Source of the DNA: Parelaphostrongylus tenuis
Lineage: Eukaryota > Nematoda > Chromadorea > Rhabditida > Metastrongylidae
Assembly (NCBI GenBank): GCA_019055375.1
Contig: JAHQIW010000721.1
Location: 62,001 to 126,000 of the forward strand
DNA: 64,000 nucleotides
Reading direction: 5' to 3'
The notes beneath the pieces were generated by a model that was not told where the DNA came from, ran no database searches, and saw only the letters and a program-made list of their open reading frames with translations. Positions 11,941 to 23,132 of the stretch are shown piece by piece (position 1 is the stretch's first letter; each line of letters starts with the position of its first letter). The translations under genes and the position numbers were made by a program.

Positions 11941-14079
11941 ATTATTGTACTGTCTTATTGCATTCAGAAAATATCATTATTAACAGCTTCAGATCTGTTA
12001 ATGAAGGGAAGAAGCATGAGAGGATATAGCAGTGAGATTCAAAAGAGATTTTTTATTGTATTGTAAACAGCTGAACGCTAAAAGATTCACTGAAAAAATT
12101 AGTCATAATGATGGTCATCATTACTACTAATTTATTGTTATTGCTACCAATAGTATTAGACAATCTAATACTATGACGAGACTACTCGCGATGATTTCTG
12201 TGGCGTCATAAATTTTCCGTACAGATGTTTACTTAAGAGAAAAGTCTAGTGAGAAACCCGTGACGGTCAATCGCGTTAAACAGTTTACAGTTTCTACAAG
12301 CAAATTAATATCTTTCTCACCATTCGGCAACTTTCCCACGAATGATGTCATCTGGGTGACGTGACAACGAAAAGTTACTGAATATCAGAATACGCAGATT
12401 TGCCTAGCTGGAGAAACTTACAATGTAGAAACGTCACTCATGTCTCCTCTCTTTCCTCCTACTTTTCTAACCCAGATACGCCCTTACTCCCGACACAAAT
12501 TTGGGATGAACTGATTCGCTTAGAGGAACTATAATTGACTTTAGGGAAGTTCTGGTAATCCGTTTATATTGTAGGTGAAAACTTCTAAGAGTTTTAGTCA
12601 ATCACCTTAATGCACTAGAGCATAGCGATGAAATTTGACTAACAGTTCTAGAATGTCTACTAATCTGCCAGGTCAATTAGGGTTTCGTGTGATATTTACG
12701 TCGCTTTTTGATATTTTAAGTAGTTTGCTTAGATCTAAACTTAGTTTTTATCTCTGACAAACTGATAATGTGATCATGTTTTGGAAGTTCCTCAGAGACA
12801 CTACTACAATATCTAGTGTGAAGAAAACAAGGTGTTGATGGTAAACTTATGGTCCATTCATGAAAACTCGTTATAGGGGTGAAGAGCAAAGATCCCCTTT
12901 GCAGATGGAGCGGCTGGAATTTCTTTTATTATCAATAGAAGACCTTGTTAAAAAAGTTTTCGCTTTTCTATATTTTCTCTCCAAGAGTAATCCTCATCAA
13001 CAAATGGCAGAAAACTTCATGACGTAGTCTGAGTCAAAATTTATCAATAAATTTATTTGCACTAATGCTGCTTTCTAAACAACAGTACCATCTTAAGCAG
13101 TTTCACCTATGACAATTTCATCTCCAAGATATAATCATCATTATCTGTCCTTTGTTTCTTTTCTTCAAAGAAGATATTGTTAAATAAGGAATTCAAAAGA
13201 TCAGCTATTTCGAAGACATTGATCTTTTTGGTATAACGTCGATTTTTCTCTTTGAACGCGACGCGATCCACCGGCAGACAGGGCGTGCTAAGATTACAGT
13301 TTTGAAATTTGTAGTGAAATTTAGACTTTAACTGTCATTAGAGATATAATATCACTGAAGACACTTCAATGAGGCTGCAGTTAGTAAAACAACGTCAATG
13401 TTTCTTGACGAACAACGGAAGAACCAATTTCTTGTCAAAAAAATGGAAATTTTTTGGCATCGCTGATTCAGTGTCAACCATTTTGAAAAGCGTTTTTGTA
13501 TGACGTCGTAAGAAGCACTTATTAATTGCATGCTGCTAGTAAAGATAACTTTATTGTAGAGTATTGTAAAGCTGCTAGTCGTAGGTATTATAAGAATAAG
13601 CAAGTAGAAAAAGCTAGGAATAAGAATAGGAATAATTAAGTAAGTCTGTCGAATAATGAAGAGATCTGAATTGTCGTAGTGCGAACTCATTTACAATGAG
13701 ACCTTTGAAGCGAGCGAGACGTGGCGTAACAATCAGCCCCATATATGGGACAGTGATGGCTGACACGTAGTACCAAAAGTGCTAACATTTCTTCAATAGA
13801 TTTCAAATCACTGATAGAACAGAGAAAAAAAGGCTTTGAATTTTCCGAAGAAAAATTTCCTCATAAACAGGGTCTAAGAAAAAAGCGATTCAGAACGTCT
13901 TCACAAAAATTGCGACAAGGGAAGGACTTTGTGAAAAATCGAATGTACTAAAGACGTTTTTGTGATAGACTTATAAACACTCGTTACATGCTGTAATCTA
14001 TAAATCACTATATCGACTAATATTTTTGGTTTTATAGAGACTAATCGATAGAGTTTGATTTGTAATTGGAATCTTGCAG
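11941..14079. other. AT-rich spacer, no gene supported
   Basis: Stop-rich in all frames apart from a 112-codon minus-strand opening at 13352-13690, which is about the length expected by chance here. No repeat boundary was recognised. Confidence 0.4.
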
Positions 14080-14288
14080 CGACCTTCCGCTCAAACTCGT
14101 GCAGGTGACAACGTCATTGCCAACGGACGGTCGCCTCCCGGAAGATAAATGTCGACGGCCCATGGGCAGGCACGCCCAAAGAGTTGATGACGACGAACGA
14201 TCGAGACGGCAAGCACATCCCAGCGAATATTTCTCAGGGATTTCCAAGAGAGAATTCATAGCTTCCAGAATAAATAGTGTAATCAAAG
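14080..14288 (+). CDS. Internal exon, basic and protease-site rich
   Basis: Acceptor AATCTTGCAG precedes it and donor AAAG|GTGAACC follows; the frame in between is open for 69 codons (phase 2 in, 1 out). The peptide is hydrophilic with several possible dibasic sites: KCRRPMGRHAQRVDDDER, then RSRRQAHPSEYFSGISKR. This resembles a propeptide or a disordered linker, but no signal peptide is seen in this exon. The acceptor at 14394 would add GCG TGA and end the protein there. Upstream exons are not found. The antisense frame over 14041-14322 is a shadow. Confidence 0.48.
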
Positions 14289-14405
14289 GTGAACCCACCT
14301 GAACTACTGAATTTCTAAGCAATTACAAAATGGATTAACTCAAAAATGGAATAAAAAACACTGAGAAGTAATTGGGAGTTAGGGGTTATATCAGCGTGAT
14401 AACTT

Positions 14406-14924
14406 GTGAAAATAACATTAGACACAAAGCATATAAAAGCGAGTTATAGGACAGTTCCTCACATGAAAAAAGATAGAAGATTTGAGTTATCAAAATTAGG
14501 CCAGGAGTTCAAGATTAGTCAAAAATACTGTGTTGAAATTTGGAGCCTAACTGGGGTTTTAACCTGTTATAGTTGGTCGTTGGTAAAGTGGTTCATACAT
14601 CTCATGAGGTTTGCCGCCTTTACGATATGTGATGGTACTTTGGCAACTATTGCACTCCTCAATCATGAGCATCTAACGCAACTCCTCTCTATAGTTCCGC
14701 ATAGATTGTGTGAATCAGTAAATTTATCGCTTACTTCAACTGTTATTATTGTTTTCATTTTATTAATGCTATCCAGCCGATTTGAGAATCTCTTCCGCTA
14801 CTCGTTAATATCATTCGATGGATATATCTTATATACTGTATCTATACATTTTTACTTCTCAAGTTCAATAAAACATCGCCGTAGGGAACTGCAAATTGAG
14901 AATGCTTCCGAACTCAAGCGATAA
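14406..14924 (+). CDS. 172-codon open frame with hydrophobic segments
   Basis: At this base composition an uninterrupted frame of 172 codons is unlikely by chance, so it may be an exon or recent fossil. It starts at GTG; the first internal ATG is at 14464. Two hydrophobic stretches are visible, STVIIVFILLMLSS (about residues 111-124) and a more polar one around DGYILYTVSIHFYF (140-153), followed by a basic tail, KHRRRELQIE. This could be the end of a membrane protein. It lies 117 bases after the exon at 14080-14288, but a stop at the plausible acceptor prevents joining them. No family recognised. Confidence 0.33.
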   Translation: MKITLDTKHIKASYRTVPHMKKDRRFELSKLGQEFKISQKYCVEIWSLTGVLTCYSWSLVKWFIHLMRFAAFTICDGTLATIALLNHEHLTQLLSIVPHRLCESVNLSLTSTVIIVFILLMLSSRFENLFRYSLISFDGYILYTVSIHFYFSSSIKHRRRELQIENASELKR

Positions 14925-15356
14925 CGATAGAAAGATCCAGATTTACCAGAAGACGGGATTTATGAGACTTTCGGTACGTTTGATAATGATCGTGAAGAAG
15001 AAACGCTGAAGGACTGAAATGAGAGACTGTGAGAGTGTTCTCGACGTGTGCTCACGACAACAATTTACACCAGTCCAATCGAACATCGAGCCAGAAGTAT
15101 AATATGTCAGAGAAGATGTAATGCATGCGCTTTATTGAGAAGGTCAGTGGTCATTTCGGCAGGAAATAAAAAGAAAGATAAAACAGATTAGAGATATGCG
15201 GCAGTGATCGACGTGAACGAACATTAGAGACACTAATTACCTTCTTAGGCGCTTATATCCTTTCCTCGATCACCAACAACGACTTTTTCACAAAGAAACA
15301 AGAGCATGGTGAACTCTAGAGTTTATTTAAGAATCACTTAATGGTACGCTGACTCG

Positions 15357-15545
15357 ATGTTTCAGTCACTATTCCAGCTTGAAGTATTTATTTTCATAGC
15401 CGTCTTCATATATTGTACAAGTCCCAGTGTTTCATCCAGTCAATTCCTTGTAACGCAGTCGTCATCCACCACTTCGGATTTCGAAGATAGCTCGGTTTAT
15501 AAGCGAAAACTACTTTTTTTCTACAAAAGCGCCATTAAATACTAA
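15357..15545 (+). CDS. Possible small secreted peptide precursor
   Basis: ATG opens a 62-codon frame. Residues 1-22 are a good signal-peptide core (LEVFIFIAVFIYC) with a likely cleavage region near SVSSS. A serine/threonine-rich spacer follows, then a single dibasic site, SVYKRKLL, and the C-terminus KSAIKY without an amidation glycine. This layout resembles a nematode neuropeptide or secreted-peptide precursor, but there is no repeat of peptide units and no family motif. A TATA-like TTTATTTAAG lies about 35 bases upstream of the ATG. A chance frame of this length is common here, so support rests on the signal peptide alone. Confidence 0.32.
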   Translation: MFQSLFQLEVFIFIAVFIYCTSPSVSSSQFLVTQSSSTTSDFEDSSVYKRKLLFFYKSAIKY

Positions 15546-16026
15546 TATGGTGATTTTCTCCATGTTTTCAAGAAGCACGCCCTCAAGTGGCTATATCTTC
15601 GTCAAAGATCGATGTTAGCCCGAGAGGCTGGAATAACTTAGTGGATCTCTGAACTTCCCATGCACAAATAGCTTAATTGTAGACGGGTTCGAAACAACAG
15701 TGCGTGTGTGGTATAGCATATCTATCCAGTGCGTTTCGATTTCTTTTTCTATTCTTCTACACATCCTAAACTGCGTCGTTCAGGATGCTGTAGCGAAATT
15801 GAAGCGTTTATGGTCAATAGTTTGATTTCCGACCTCAAACGTCAACGGTAGTCGTTCATTTGCTCGCGATGTTGTTTGATTAATGGCAATGTTGTTTATG
15901 TGAAGCAACATGTGACGACGAATATGTCGGCGAATCTTCCTGACGAATGATTATACGTCATCAAAAATATTTTTGTTGTTGAGTTACCAAAAATTTGCGC
16001 TAGACAAAGTTCCGTTTGTTCTTGTA

Positions 16027-16058
<32 letters not shown>

Positions 16059-16668
16059 TGAGAACAAAAAAGTAAACAAGCAAAGTTATGTGAATGGTTT
16101 TATGATGAAGAAGTGATATCAAAGAGTATATATAGAATAAAAGACGAGATGTTTTTCGAGAGTACTAATCACTTTTCTTAGAAAAAAGCCTAAAGCCAAT
16201 GGAGAATCAAAGCTTCAAGACATATCTTTGACTTGCAAAGGACCATAGACTTGCAAAAGACCAAAAGACCAGCAAAAGACCACTTCGCTGGAATTACCGC
16301 GATAATTCAATGAATTTTCTTATAACATGTAGCATATTACCTCTCTATCCTACACAAGTATTACAAAATATTCATCCATATTCATACATATACATAAATA
16401 AACTATGATTATCGACTTTAAGTGACACTTTATATTTTGACTCTGTAACTCTCCGACTATGGCTCTATGTTACTTTAACTATTAATAACTTCAACTATTA
16501 ACTAACAAATTGTTGAACCTTGTATGAAACTTCACGATTATAAAATATGGTGAAACTAAGAAGACCATTAACTTCTCCTTTACTTAGTAAATGAAAACTT
16601 TATATAAGTTACAAGAAGAACAAGAACTAGACATCCCATAATTCACAAACAAGAAACTAGAAATAAAG
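15546..16668. other. Spacer with simple repeats
   Basis: Contains a (GA)n tract at 16028-16061 and a short tandem of the unit ACTTGCAAAAGACCA (degenerate) at 16228-16285. Near 15685 a GGGTTCGAAAC box may be the remnant of a tRNA-derived repeat. The rest is AT-rich and featureless. Confidence 0.5.
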
Positions 16669-19600
16669 TTATCTTCGAAGGCAGGATATTTCATTGCTAC
16701 AAAAGAAATTCGCAATATTACAATTTTAAACTATAATACCTATCCGTCTCGGTAACTGTGTCCACTGCTGGGTCAACAAGAAGAGGCCCTGTTGGCTGTA
16801 ATGGTTCCGTCTTACGTTTCCGCTTTCCTCCACTTTTCTTTAGTCGACGAAATTGCTCATACCAGCGATTTATTTGCGCTAAAAGAAAAATTATACCGAA
16901 AAAAGCAGAAAGTAGTAAATCCAATGACGTTTCATAGTTTTCATCGAAAACAGCTTGTTTTTGATAAATGTAATTTTTCCAAATAATTTCCTCAAAATTT
17001 CTGAGTGGAGTGAAAAGGACATAAAGTTAGATGGGTGATTTTTAACAAAGGAGTACAAAATCTTATAATCCGAAACAGTGCGCAACATACGAGGAGGAGA
17101 TGGAACGGTATTGTGTGGCGCGACATAACTATCATCTATTCCGAATTTTTGATTTGCGCTCTGTGACTCTTCGAATTTCCAAACGAAGAGAGTCTCCACA
17201 TGTTGAAAATGGAACCACACATTTATCTAGTCGAAAAGCTCGTGTAGGCTATTCCTACTCATAGAAAAATAGCTAAGCATCTCTCGCAACCATTGACTAA
17301 CAAAGCGCTCTATTCTTCCTTTTTGAAAACGTCAGGTTTATCTTTGTTCCCACTACAAGAGTTCTGGAAGTACTTCTCTTGTCGTCCTGCCTTGAACTTT
17401 TTGTACTGGGCACTGACGAAGTATAAAATGAAGTATTAAATATTGTGGGAAAATGACTGATAATTTTTTCCTAACCATGCATGTGGTATATTATGGGCAC
17501 TCATGCTGTGCAATACACGAATTTCGGCCCTGCAACCTCGCAGTTCCTCAGTGCCTCTCGTCTTAGCCAACCCACGCCCTCCCCCTCCTTGGGGAGAATC
17601 CAACCCCATTATATAGACGAGACGCAGAAGCATTATTTACACGCGTCAATTGAATCAATTGAAAGAAATCACTAGATCGGCAGTGTTGAACACTTTATGT
17701 GGTATTTATGAGATATTATACCGTTCGTTTTGAGTGTGTTCTCAAAACCACGCTCAGATTTCAATATGCTTGCTAATTATTTTTTGAGCCATGCATGTGG
17801 TAATATAGGAATGCAGCAGCGGATTGAACCAATATTCATATGTGTATTGCAGAGCACCATGTAACTACGGCGCTATCCAGTCATGTCAGTTATTTTATTC
17901 CAACATAGAATGTTGTTGGAGCCCAGAGATGTGGTTTAAATCTATGAAACACTTGTGTTCATTTTGCCTCTCAGGAGGATTAAATACGACAGCGCAAGCA
18001 TAGGCAATTAGTGCAATCAAGTGTCATCCATTTAAACATGTCGCAAAGTTCCAAAAGGGGAAGTGATGAAGCACCGTGAAGAAAGAAGAAGAAACTTATC
18101 AAAAGAAAAGTAATCTGAATGATTTTGAAAATTCCACACACTTGGGCATTTCCAAAATTTCTCAAATCATTCTTCTTTTTCTATAAAAAATTGCACTCAA
18201 TATTTTGAAAGGTCACTTTTCAATCTCTTCACGTATAAGACGAATTAAGGAAATGAAAAAAAGCCAGTCACTGCGATCCACGCCTAGGCCTTAAATTTTC
18301 TGTCCAACTTCACTTACGGCAGGACACGATGTTAAGTAGAACAAAAAAAAACCTAAATGCGTGCAAAACATAGAATTTGTTCTTTTGTATCGTGGATTCA
18401 AACAGCCACTTATGCTTTCCTATGCTGCCTCAAGGGGATAGTGGTGGCGCTTGTCCATCATACAAAAACATCAGAACCCAAGTTTTCCTCGTAATACAGC
18501 ATTCTTGCCGTTACATTTCATATAACTTAATACCGTTGAGGAGATGAAGTATTGTGAACAAAATTGCTTGGTAGAAGTGGCACACTGACAATAAAGCTGA
18601 TATATACGACTTCGCACGCTACTGCAATGCTGTACTTCCACGTAAAATTATTGAACTCTTGTATAAACGCATACACATATAACTCAATAAAGTTAAAGGA
18701 AAGTAAAATGAGATCCGCAAAATGCGCATAGTTGTCAATTGTTAACAAAACTGAAGTAGAACAGTTTTTTGCGGTGAAATTGTAATAGTTCATAGTTGTT
18801 TTTTTGTGGATGCTACTCTAAAAAAAGAAATTTTTACGAGTTTTATACCACTCTCCTTCCTTTTGATCTTCACATTTCCACGATTTTTAAGAACGAACAA
18901 CTTAATTCCAAATGTATTGACTATTGAAAAAATTGTTAAATGTAAACTTACTGGCACTTCCTTTACTTAGAAGTTTTCGATGCGTAAAACATGCAGAGAT
19001 AAGCTGATGTGCAAGAGCAAAATCGAAACCTTCTTTGATGCCATTTTCTACGGCTACCTAAAAAAAATTACTATATAATGATGACAACCCACCGAATTAT
19101 ACGCAAAATCGGAAATTAAGCAGCCGGAATATTCGATCTTCTGAAGTAGAAAAAGACGAGGTATCCCATTGTTTTAGGAAGATAACGGTTACTATTCACA
19201 CCGTGACGCGAACGTCATTTACATGAACTCCACTAATTCTGTAGTCCTGTAGTACTCACGGTTATCATAAAAGTCCTATATGGTCGTTAGTAGTTTGATA
19301 TTGTTTGTATTCGACTATGGTATTTGATAATAAGTTACACTTTCGTATATCGCAATTCTTTGATTCCATATCAATAAATTGAATCATCAATCGGAAATAA
19401 TCGGCATTGAACCCACTTGTGTTGACAGACATTGGATATCGATAATCAGTCTAATTCTTTTTATTTTGACTGCCACTTGCAGTGGTATGATGTTACCTCC
19501 CCGCCAAACCGTCGACGGTTGGCTGTTGGCAGACAACGCGTTATAGCGTAAATAAGAGTGCTGTACAAAGGAGCGTCCGCAGTGCAACGGTTAGCATACG

Positions 19601-21208
19601 CTCCCGGAAAGAGTGAGATCTGGGTTCGAATCCCGGCTGAGGTAAACGTTTTTGCACAGTACTCCACATATTGGGTATACCATAACATCATACCACTGCA
19701 AGTGGCAGTCAAAATAGACAGAATTTAGACTGATTATTGATATCCAATGTCTGTCAACTCAAGTGGGTTTAGTGCCGATAGCGGCTGCCCCGCCAGACCG
19801 TCGACGGTTGGTTGTTGGCAGACAACGCGTTATAGCGTAAATAAGAGTGCTGTGCAAACGAACGTCAGTAGTTCAACGGTTAGCATACGCTCCCGGAAAG
19901 AGTGAGATCTGGGTTCGAATCCCGGCTGACGCAAACGATTTTGCACAGCACTCCACATATTGGGTATACCATAACATCATACCACTGCAAGTGGCAGCCA
20001 AAATAGAAAGAATTATGACAAGTTGAATCATAAATTCTCAAACTTTTCACGAATCAATTTATATCCTCATAAATTATTTAATTCGCTTAAAAGAAATTGA
20101 AATTCCATAAATCGCAATCAATTTTACATTAACAAATGCTCATATAGAAAATGCATCAAGAAGAAAGGCATAGGAAGACTAGAGGTAAATTGCAATACAC
20201 ATATGGTGGTTGATCCTATTTGGGCAGATTTACACAAACTTCTCTAGAAAAATAACAGATTGTTATCGTCCCTCAAGTTACTGGATTGCCTAGATTTACG
20301 AATTCATTTTTTAGGATGATCAATGAAGTCGAATGCATGGCAATTCTTGGGGATGGATTAACGTCAGACGTTTTATCTTGCACCGTTTATGGTTGCAAGA
20401 AAAATCCATCGTTGACGCTTACAACAAACATTTAAGTAAAAGACGTCGGATAAATACACATATCATCATCCAATTTTTATTTGTCAACCTGAAAATTTCC
20501 AAAATGAGTATAATACGAGTAGTTAGTAATGAGTTAGTCAATAAATATATACCCTATGCACTCCTCCATTTTGCCGTTCCGTTAGATTACGACATACTTA
20601 TGCGTGCGAGAAAGTAGAAGGCCTATGCTCGTCCCTATTCCTTCTCAGAGTTACTCATCAAATCATGGTAACTCAAGAAACATGAACACAATTTTTCGCG
20701 TTCATTCTCCTGAGAATAGCAGTCCGTTTTTTCTTCAAGAGTTGAAGTAAAGCTGATTTAGGATGGCATTTGAATACCAACTTAGATCGCTTCCCTCCCT
20801 GGTCCTTTCGAAGCATATCATTGTAGACTTTTTGAAAAAAGAACATCGGCAACGGTAGAAGCCACATTGAAGGGAAATCATAACACTGGTATTCATGAAG
20901 ACAAACTCGTTCATGTTTGGAAAATATAGGTGAGTTTGAGGAATTATTCCAATTTTTCTCATGTCCTAACTCAACCACTTCCGTCTTAGGAAAACTTCAC
21001 ACATGAGAGGTTCTCAGCTTAGAGGCTCGAGATTCTTCGCCCATATAAGGAAGATATTTCAATCTTACTACTGATAAAAACCTAGTTTGTAAAAACATTA
21101 CTTTACAGAAGCCATAACTTCAGCAATATCAATGGAAATTGTGGCTAAAATAGCAACGATGATGAACGTAGAGCTTGAGATTTGAAGGGAAATGGAATGA
21201 GATTTCAG
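16669..21208 (-). CDS. Multi-exon membrane protein gene, 3' part
   Basis: Minus-strand exons in order: 21107-21208 (or to 21173), about 20688-20984, 18952-19057, 18534-18750, 17057 to at most 17220, 16740-17000, 16669-16696 (TAA). Phases agree at 21107/20984 (0), 18952/18750 (1), 17057/17000 (2) and 16740/16696 (2). The last two introns are 56 and 43 bases. Strong sites include donor GTAAGTTT at 18951, acceptor CTACTTCAG at 18751 and TTTTGTAG at 16697. Joints 20688/19057 and 18534/17220 are unresolved; a short exon near 19110 may belong. Hydrophobic segments: FIIVAILATISID, FADLILLSFNFIELYVYAF, SIAVACEVVYISFIVSV and LLLSAFFGIIFLLA, the last followed by a basic tail (RRLKKSGGKRKRK). The family is not recognised. 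The tRNA-like foldback lies in the large intron. This may be two genes. Confidence 0.5.
17455..17900 (-). repeat. Two decayed tRNA-derived repeats
   Basis: Two blocks share CCATGCATGTGGTA (17475 and 17791). The second is followed by CGGATTGAACCAAT and a TGTAACTACGGCGCTA stretch that resemble inverted B and A boxes. The first contains TTGCACAGCATGAGTGCC on the minus strand, close to the GAGTGCTGTGCAAA flank of the tRNA-like foldback. Confidence 0.35.
19573..19643 (+). repeat. tRNA-like unit 1 of the foldback
   Basis: Has an A-box-like AACGGTTAGCATA, an anticodon-type stem CGCTC/GAGTG, and a perfect B box in GGGTTCGAATCCC. The acceptor stem is degraded (3' end CTGAGGT). The loop reads CCGGAAA, lacking the invariant U33, so it is not expected to work as a tRNA. 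Confidence 0.65.
19861..19932 (+). repeat. tRNA-like unit 2, near-complete cloverleaf
   Basis: Acceptor stem ACGTCAG pairs with CTGACGC over six positions; the anticodon-type stem is CGCTC/GAGTG with loop CCGGAAA; the T arm is CTGGG-TTCGAAT-CCCGG. The loop position 33 is C and not U, which argues against a functional serine-type (GGA) tRNA. It lies inside the repeat cassette and is nearly identical to unit 1. Confidence 0.65.
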
Positions 21209-22043
21209 CTACTTATCTGCACAAATAACGTTGATTTTTAGCTTAAGTTATTTGATTTGCTAGTATATAAATAGAGCTCATGTAGCGCAGTGACTAGATG
21301 CTCCGCGTCGCACACAAGGTGAATGATTCGACCTCGCGCTCACGGCTCAAAAAACAATTCATCCATCCGGGATCGGTAAATTGGTACCAAACTGGTCCCA
21401 GACGAGTCTGGGAGCATAAGCAGCACGATGCGATACAGCTGTATGCCACCGCGAGTTATTCTAAAGGCCAGAAATGCATTCAATCACCTCAAACGAAGTT
21501 TAAATTTGATGACGAATGTATGGCGCATCCTCAGGGATTGATACGTCTAGAGTTTTTCCTTTTTATCCTTTATAAGTGATTTTATAGCAAATTTTATAAT
21601 AGCATGTATATGCTCCGTTATATGGTGAAAGATTTGAGGCTCAACGAATCCCTAAACATAGAGTTTTACTGGCGTCCGCTCAAGTCACACTCGACAATAA
21701 ACGAGTAGACAGGTGGTACGGGCGATTAACTCGGCGATCTCAATATTCGCGTAACAAAGGGGGTTTCAAAAATCAAAGAAGTAAAATTCCTCTTACTTTC
21801 TTACAGGAAATCAGTGTCACTTTCTATAGTTTCTTTCTCAACCAAACATCTAACAAAATTTCATACAACGATTATCAAGCTTACATAATCACATCTCACA
21901 CCACGATGATACAGATCTCGAATCTGTCCATTTACTTAGCTATGTGATCAGGTTTAGAAATTTCTTGACCAGTCGGTCTTGGGAATTGTTCAAAGAAAAT
22001 GCTTTTAAGAAACGAATGATTCTCACAATGTTGGTTATCGCAC
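21209..22043. other. Spacer with one SINE
   Basis: Apart from the SINE copy at 21276-21560 I see no supported gene. The sequence after 21570 is AT-rich and stop-laden. Confidence 0.45.
21276..21560 (+). repeat. tRNA-derived SINE-like repeat
   Basis: Head: TAGCGCAGTGACTAGATGC (A box) then TGATTCGACCTCG (weak B box). Middle: AAATTGGTACCAAACTGG. End: GGCGCATCCTCAGGGATTGA. The same order is seen at 34480-34750, 58505-58755 and 59235-59485. Confidence 0.65.
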
Positions 22044-22481
22044 ATGGAGGATGGTATCAACTTCGCGCACACTCTTCAGGAAAGCGGTGAACGGTTCATT
22101 TCCGTTGATGGGACTCATCTCTGTTTTCTCGGGAAGGGTTTTTTTACGGAACTTCTTCATTTTCAGGCAATAATTCAGTGGCCTGATACCCGGAATTTCC
22201 AATACTGGAATATTTTTTCGAAAAGGCCTCCCTAGAGTTATAAAAACAGCAAAATAAAATCATTCACACTCTTCCGTTTCCCTTGTCGCCTAGGGTATGT
22301 GAGTGGCTGTGTATCGATCGCTCGTTTGATCAATTACGCATGGAGATTCACATGCGATAGACTTTTTCCCGCTGTGAAGAAACTCTGGACAAAGCATATC
22401 AATCTGATACTCCAAAATTTTCTCAAGAGCTTCATATGCTTTTCGTACACAGGCTTAGGATGTTTAGGCTTAGACTTATTA
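22044..22481 (+). CDS. Two-exon fragment, possible membrane protein
   Basis: Exon 1 is 22044-22137: an ATG with 31 codons (MEDGINFAHTLQESGERF and on) and donor AAGG|GTTTTT. Exon 2 is 22294-22481: after the pyrimidine-rich acceptor TTCCCTTGTCGCCTAG it encodes YVSGCVSIARLINYAWRF and then a hydrophobic run around FLKSFICFSYTGLGCLG, with the strong donor GTGAGTTTAT. Both sides of the intron are phase 1. The gene would continue to the right, but a foldback mariner element begins 22 bases after the last donor. The family is not recognised. Alternatively the frame continues 12 codons past the donor to a stop. Confidence 0.38.
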
Positions 22482-22502
22482 GTGAGTTTATATGACAAAA
22501 TA

Positions 22503-23095
22503 TTAGGTCCAACATAAGTTTTGGCACTGGAGCAATGAACAACAAAGTAATTGCGACAAGTAATTAAAGCAGCATGAGCTGAGTGTCGTTCATGCGCATT
22601 TTCTCTCGATCATTTTGGCATACAACTTGCCTAGACTTGCTATAAGATGGAGCTATCTTGGGAACAAATCCGCTTACTACTCACGCACGAACGCCGCGTA
22701 AAGGAAGATGCCAGTAATGCGGGAGCAAGATTAATGTAGCTTGGGGCGATATCGCTGCAGAAAGGACGACCAGGAAGTCGTTTGCGAAATTCAAAGCTGG
22801 AGAGAATAGAATAGTGGAGGAACAGCCGCGCTCGCTCTGTCTACAAGAAGCTCCATTGATCTTGCACGCCGCTTCACTAGCACTTTCCTTTAGGCGCTAT
22901 TTGTGCATGAGGAGTATGCGAATTCGTTTTCACGACATCTCCAGTTTGTAGCGAGTATAGGCAAGATGCATAACGAAATATTCGCAAAGAAATGCGCATT
23001 TGAACAATACCACAACCAGACAAATTTTTTTACTTCTGCTTAGTGAATCTCGTGTTTATTGCTCTAATCAGACCCTATGGAACGGCCTGACAGTT
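22503..23095. mobile_element. Second mariner-derived foldback element
   Basis: Same layout as 1178-1750: left arm from TCCAACATAAG, right arm ending GGTTCCATAG-like (here CTATGGAACGG on the plus strand), with inner arms from 22626 and to 22972. The left arm encodes MELSWEQIRLLLTHERR, then after one frameshift and stop WGDIAAERTTRKSFAKF and VEEQPRS, the mariner helix-turn-helix region. The right arm repeats the first part inverted. The downstream half of the transposase is missing. Confidence 0.7.
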
Positions 23096-23132
23096 TGGTG
23101 AAAAAGTAGTTGCGATTTATGCACTGCTGAAA
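23093..23132 (+). repeat. Lone mariner-type terminal repeat
   Basis: TTGGTGAAAAAGTAGTTGCG followed by ATTTATGCACTG matches the end sequence of the small mariner element at 46196-46595. It abuts the right end of the foldback, so it may be the outermost end of the same element or a separate relic. Confidence 0.5.

Larger units (their letters stand above)
19391..20015. mobile_element. Foldback element carrying tRNA cloverleaf cassettes
   Basis: Outer arms 19395-19493 and 19676-19783 are inverted copies of each other (about 95 bases; outer motif GAACCCACTTG, inner motif CACTTGCAGTGGTATGATG). Between them lies a cassette: CGTCGACGGTTGG, a GAGTGCTGT-CAAA flank, a tRNA-like unit, and the inverse flank TTTGCACAG-ACTC. 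A second cassette of the same order follows at 19790-19973 and ends with another arm piece at 19974-20015. It lies in the predicted large intron of the 16669-21208 gene. A related locus is at 47786-48262. Confidence 0.7.

Noticed and set aside
13352..13690. 112-codon minus-strand frame
   Set aside because: Length is near the chance expectation for this base composition, and there are no splice sites or known motifs.
19861..19932. A genuine serine tRNA gene
   Set aside because: U33 is replaced by C, the unit is duplicated in a repeat cassette, and acceptor pairing is incomplete; it is tRNA-derived repeat DNA.
20315..20434. Plus-strand exon candidate after ATTCATTTTTTAG
   Set aside because: Three frames, one on the other strand, are equally open and no donor fits; it also lies in the intron of the minus-strand gene.
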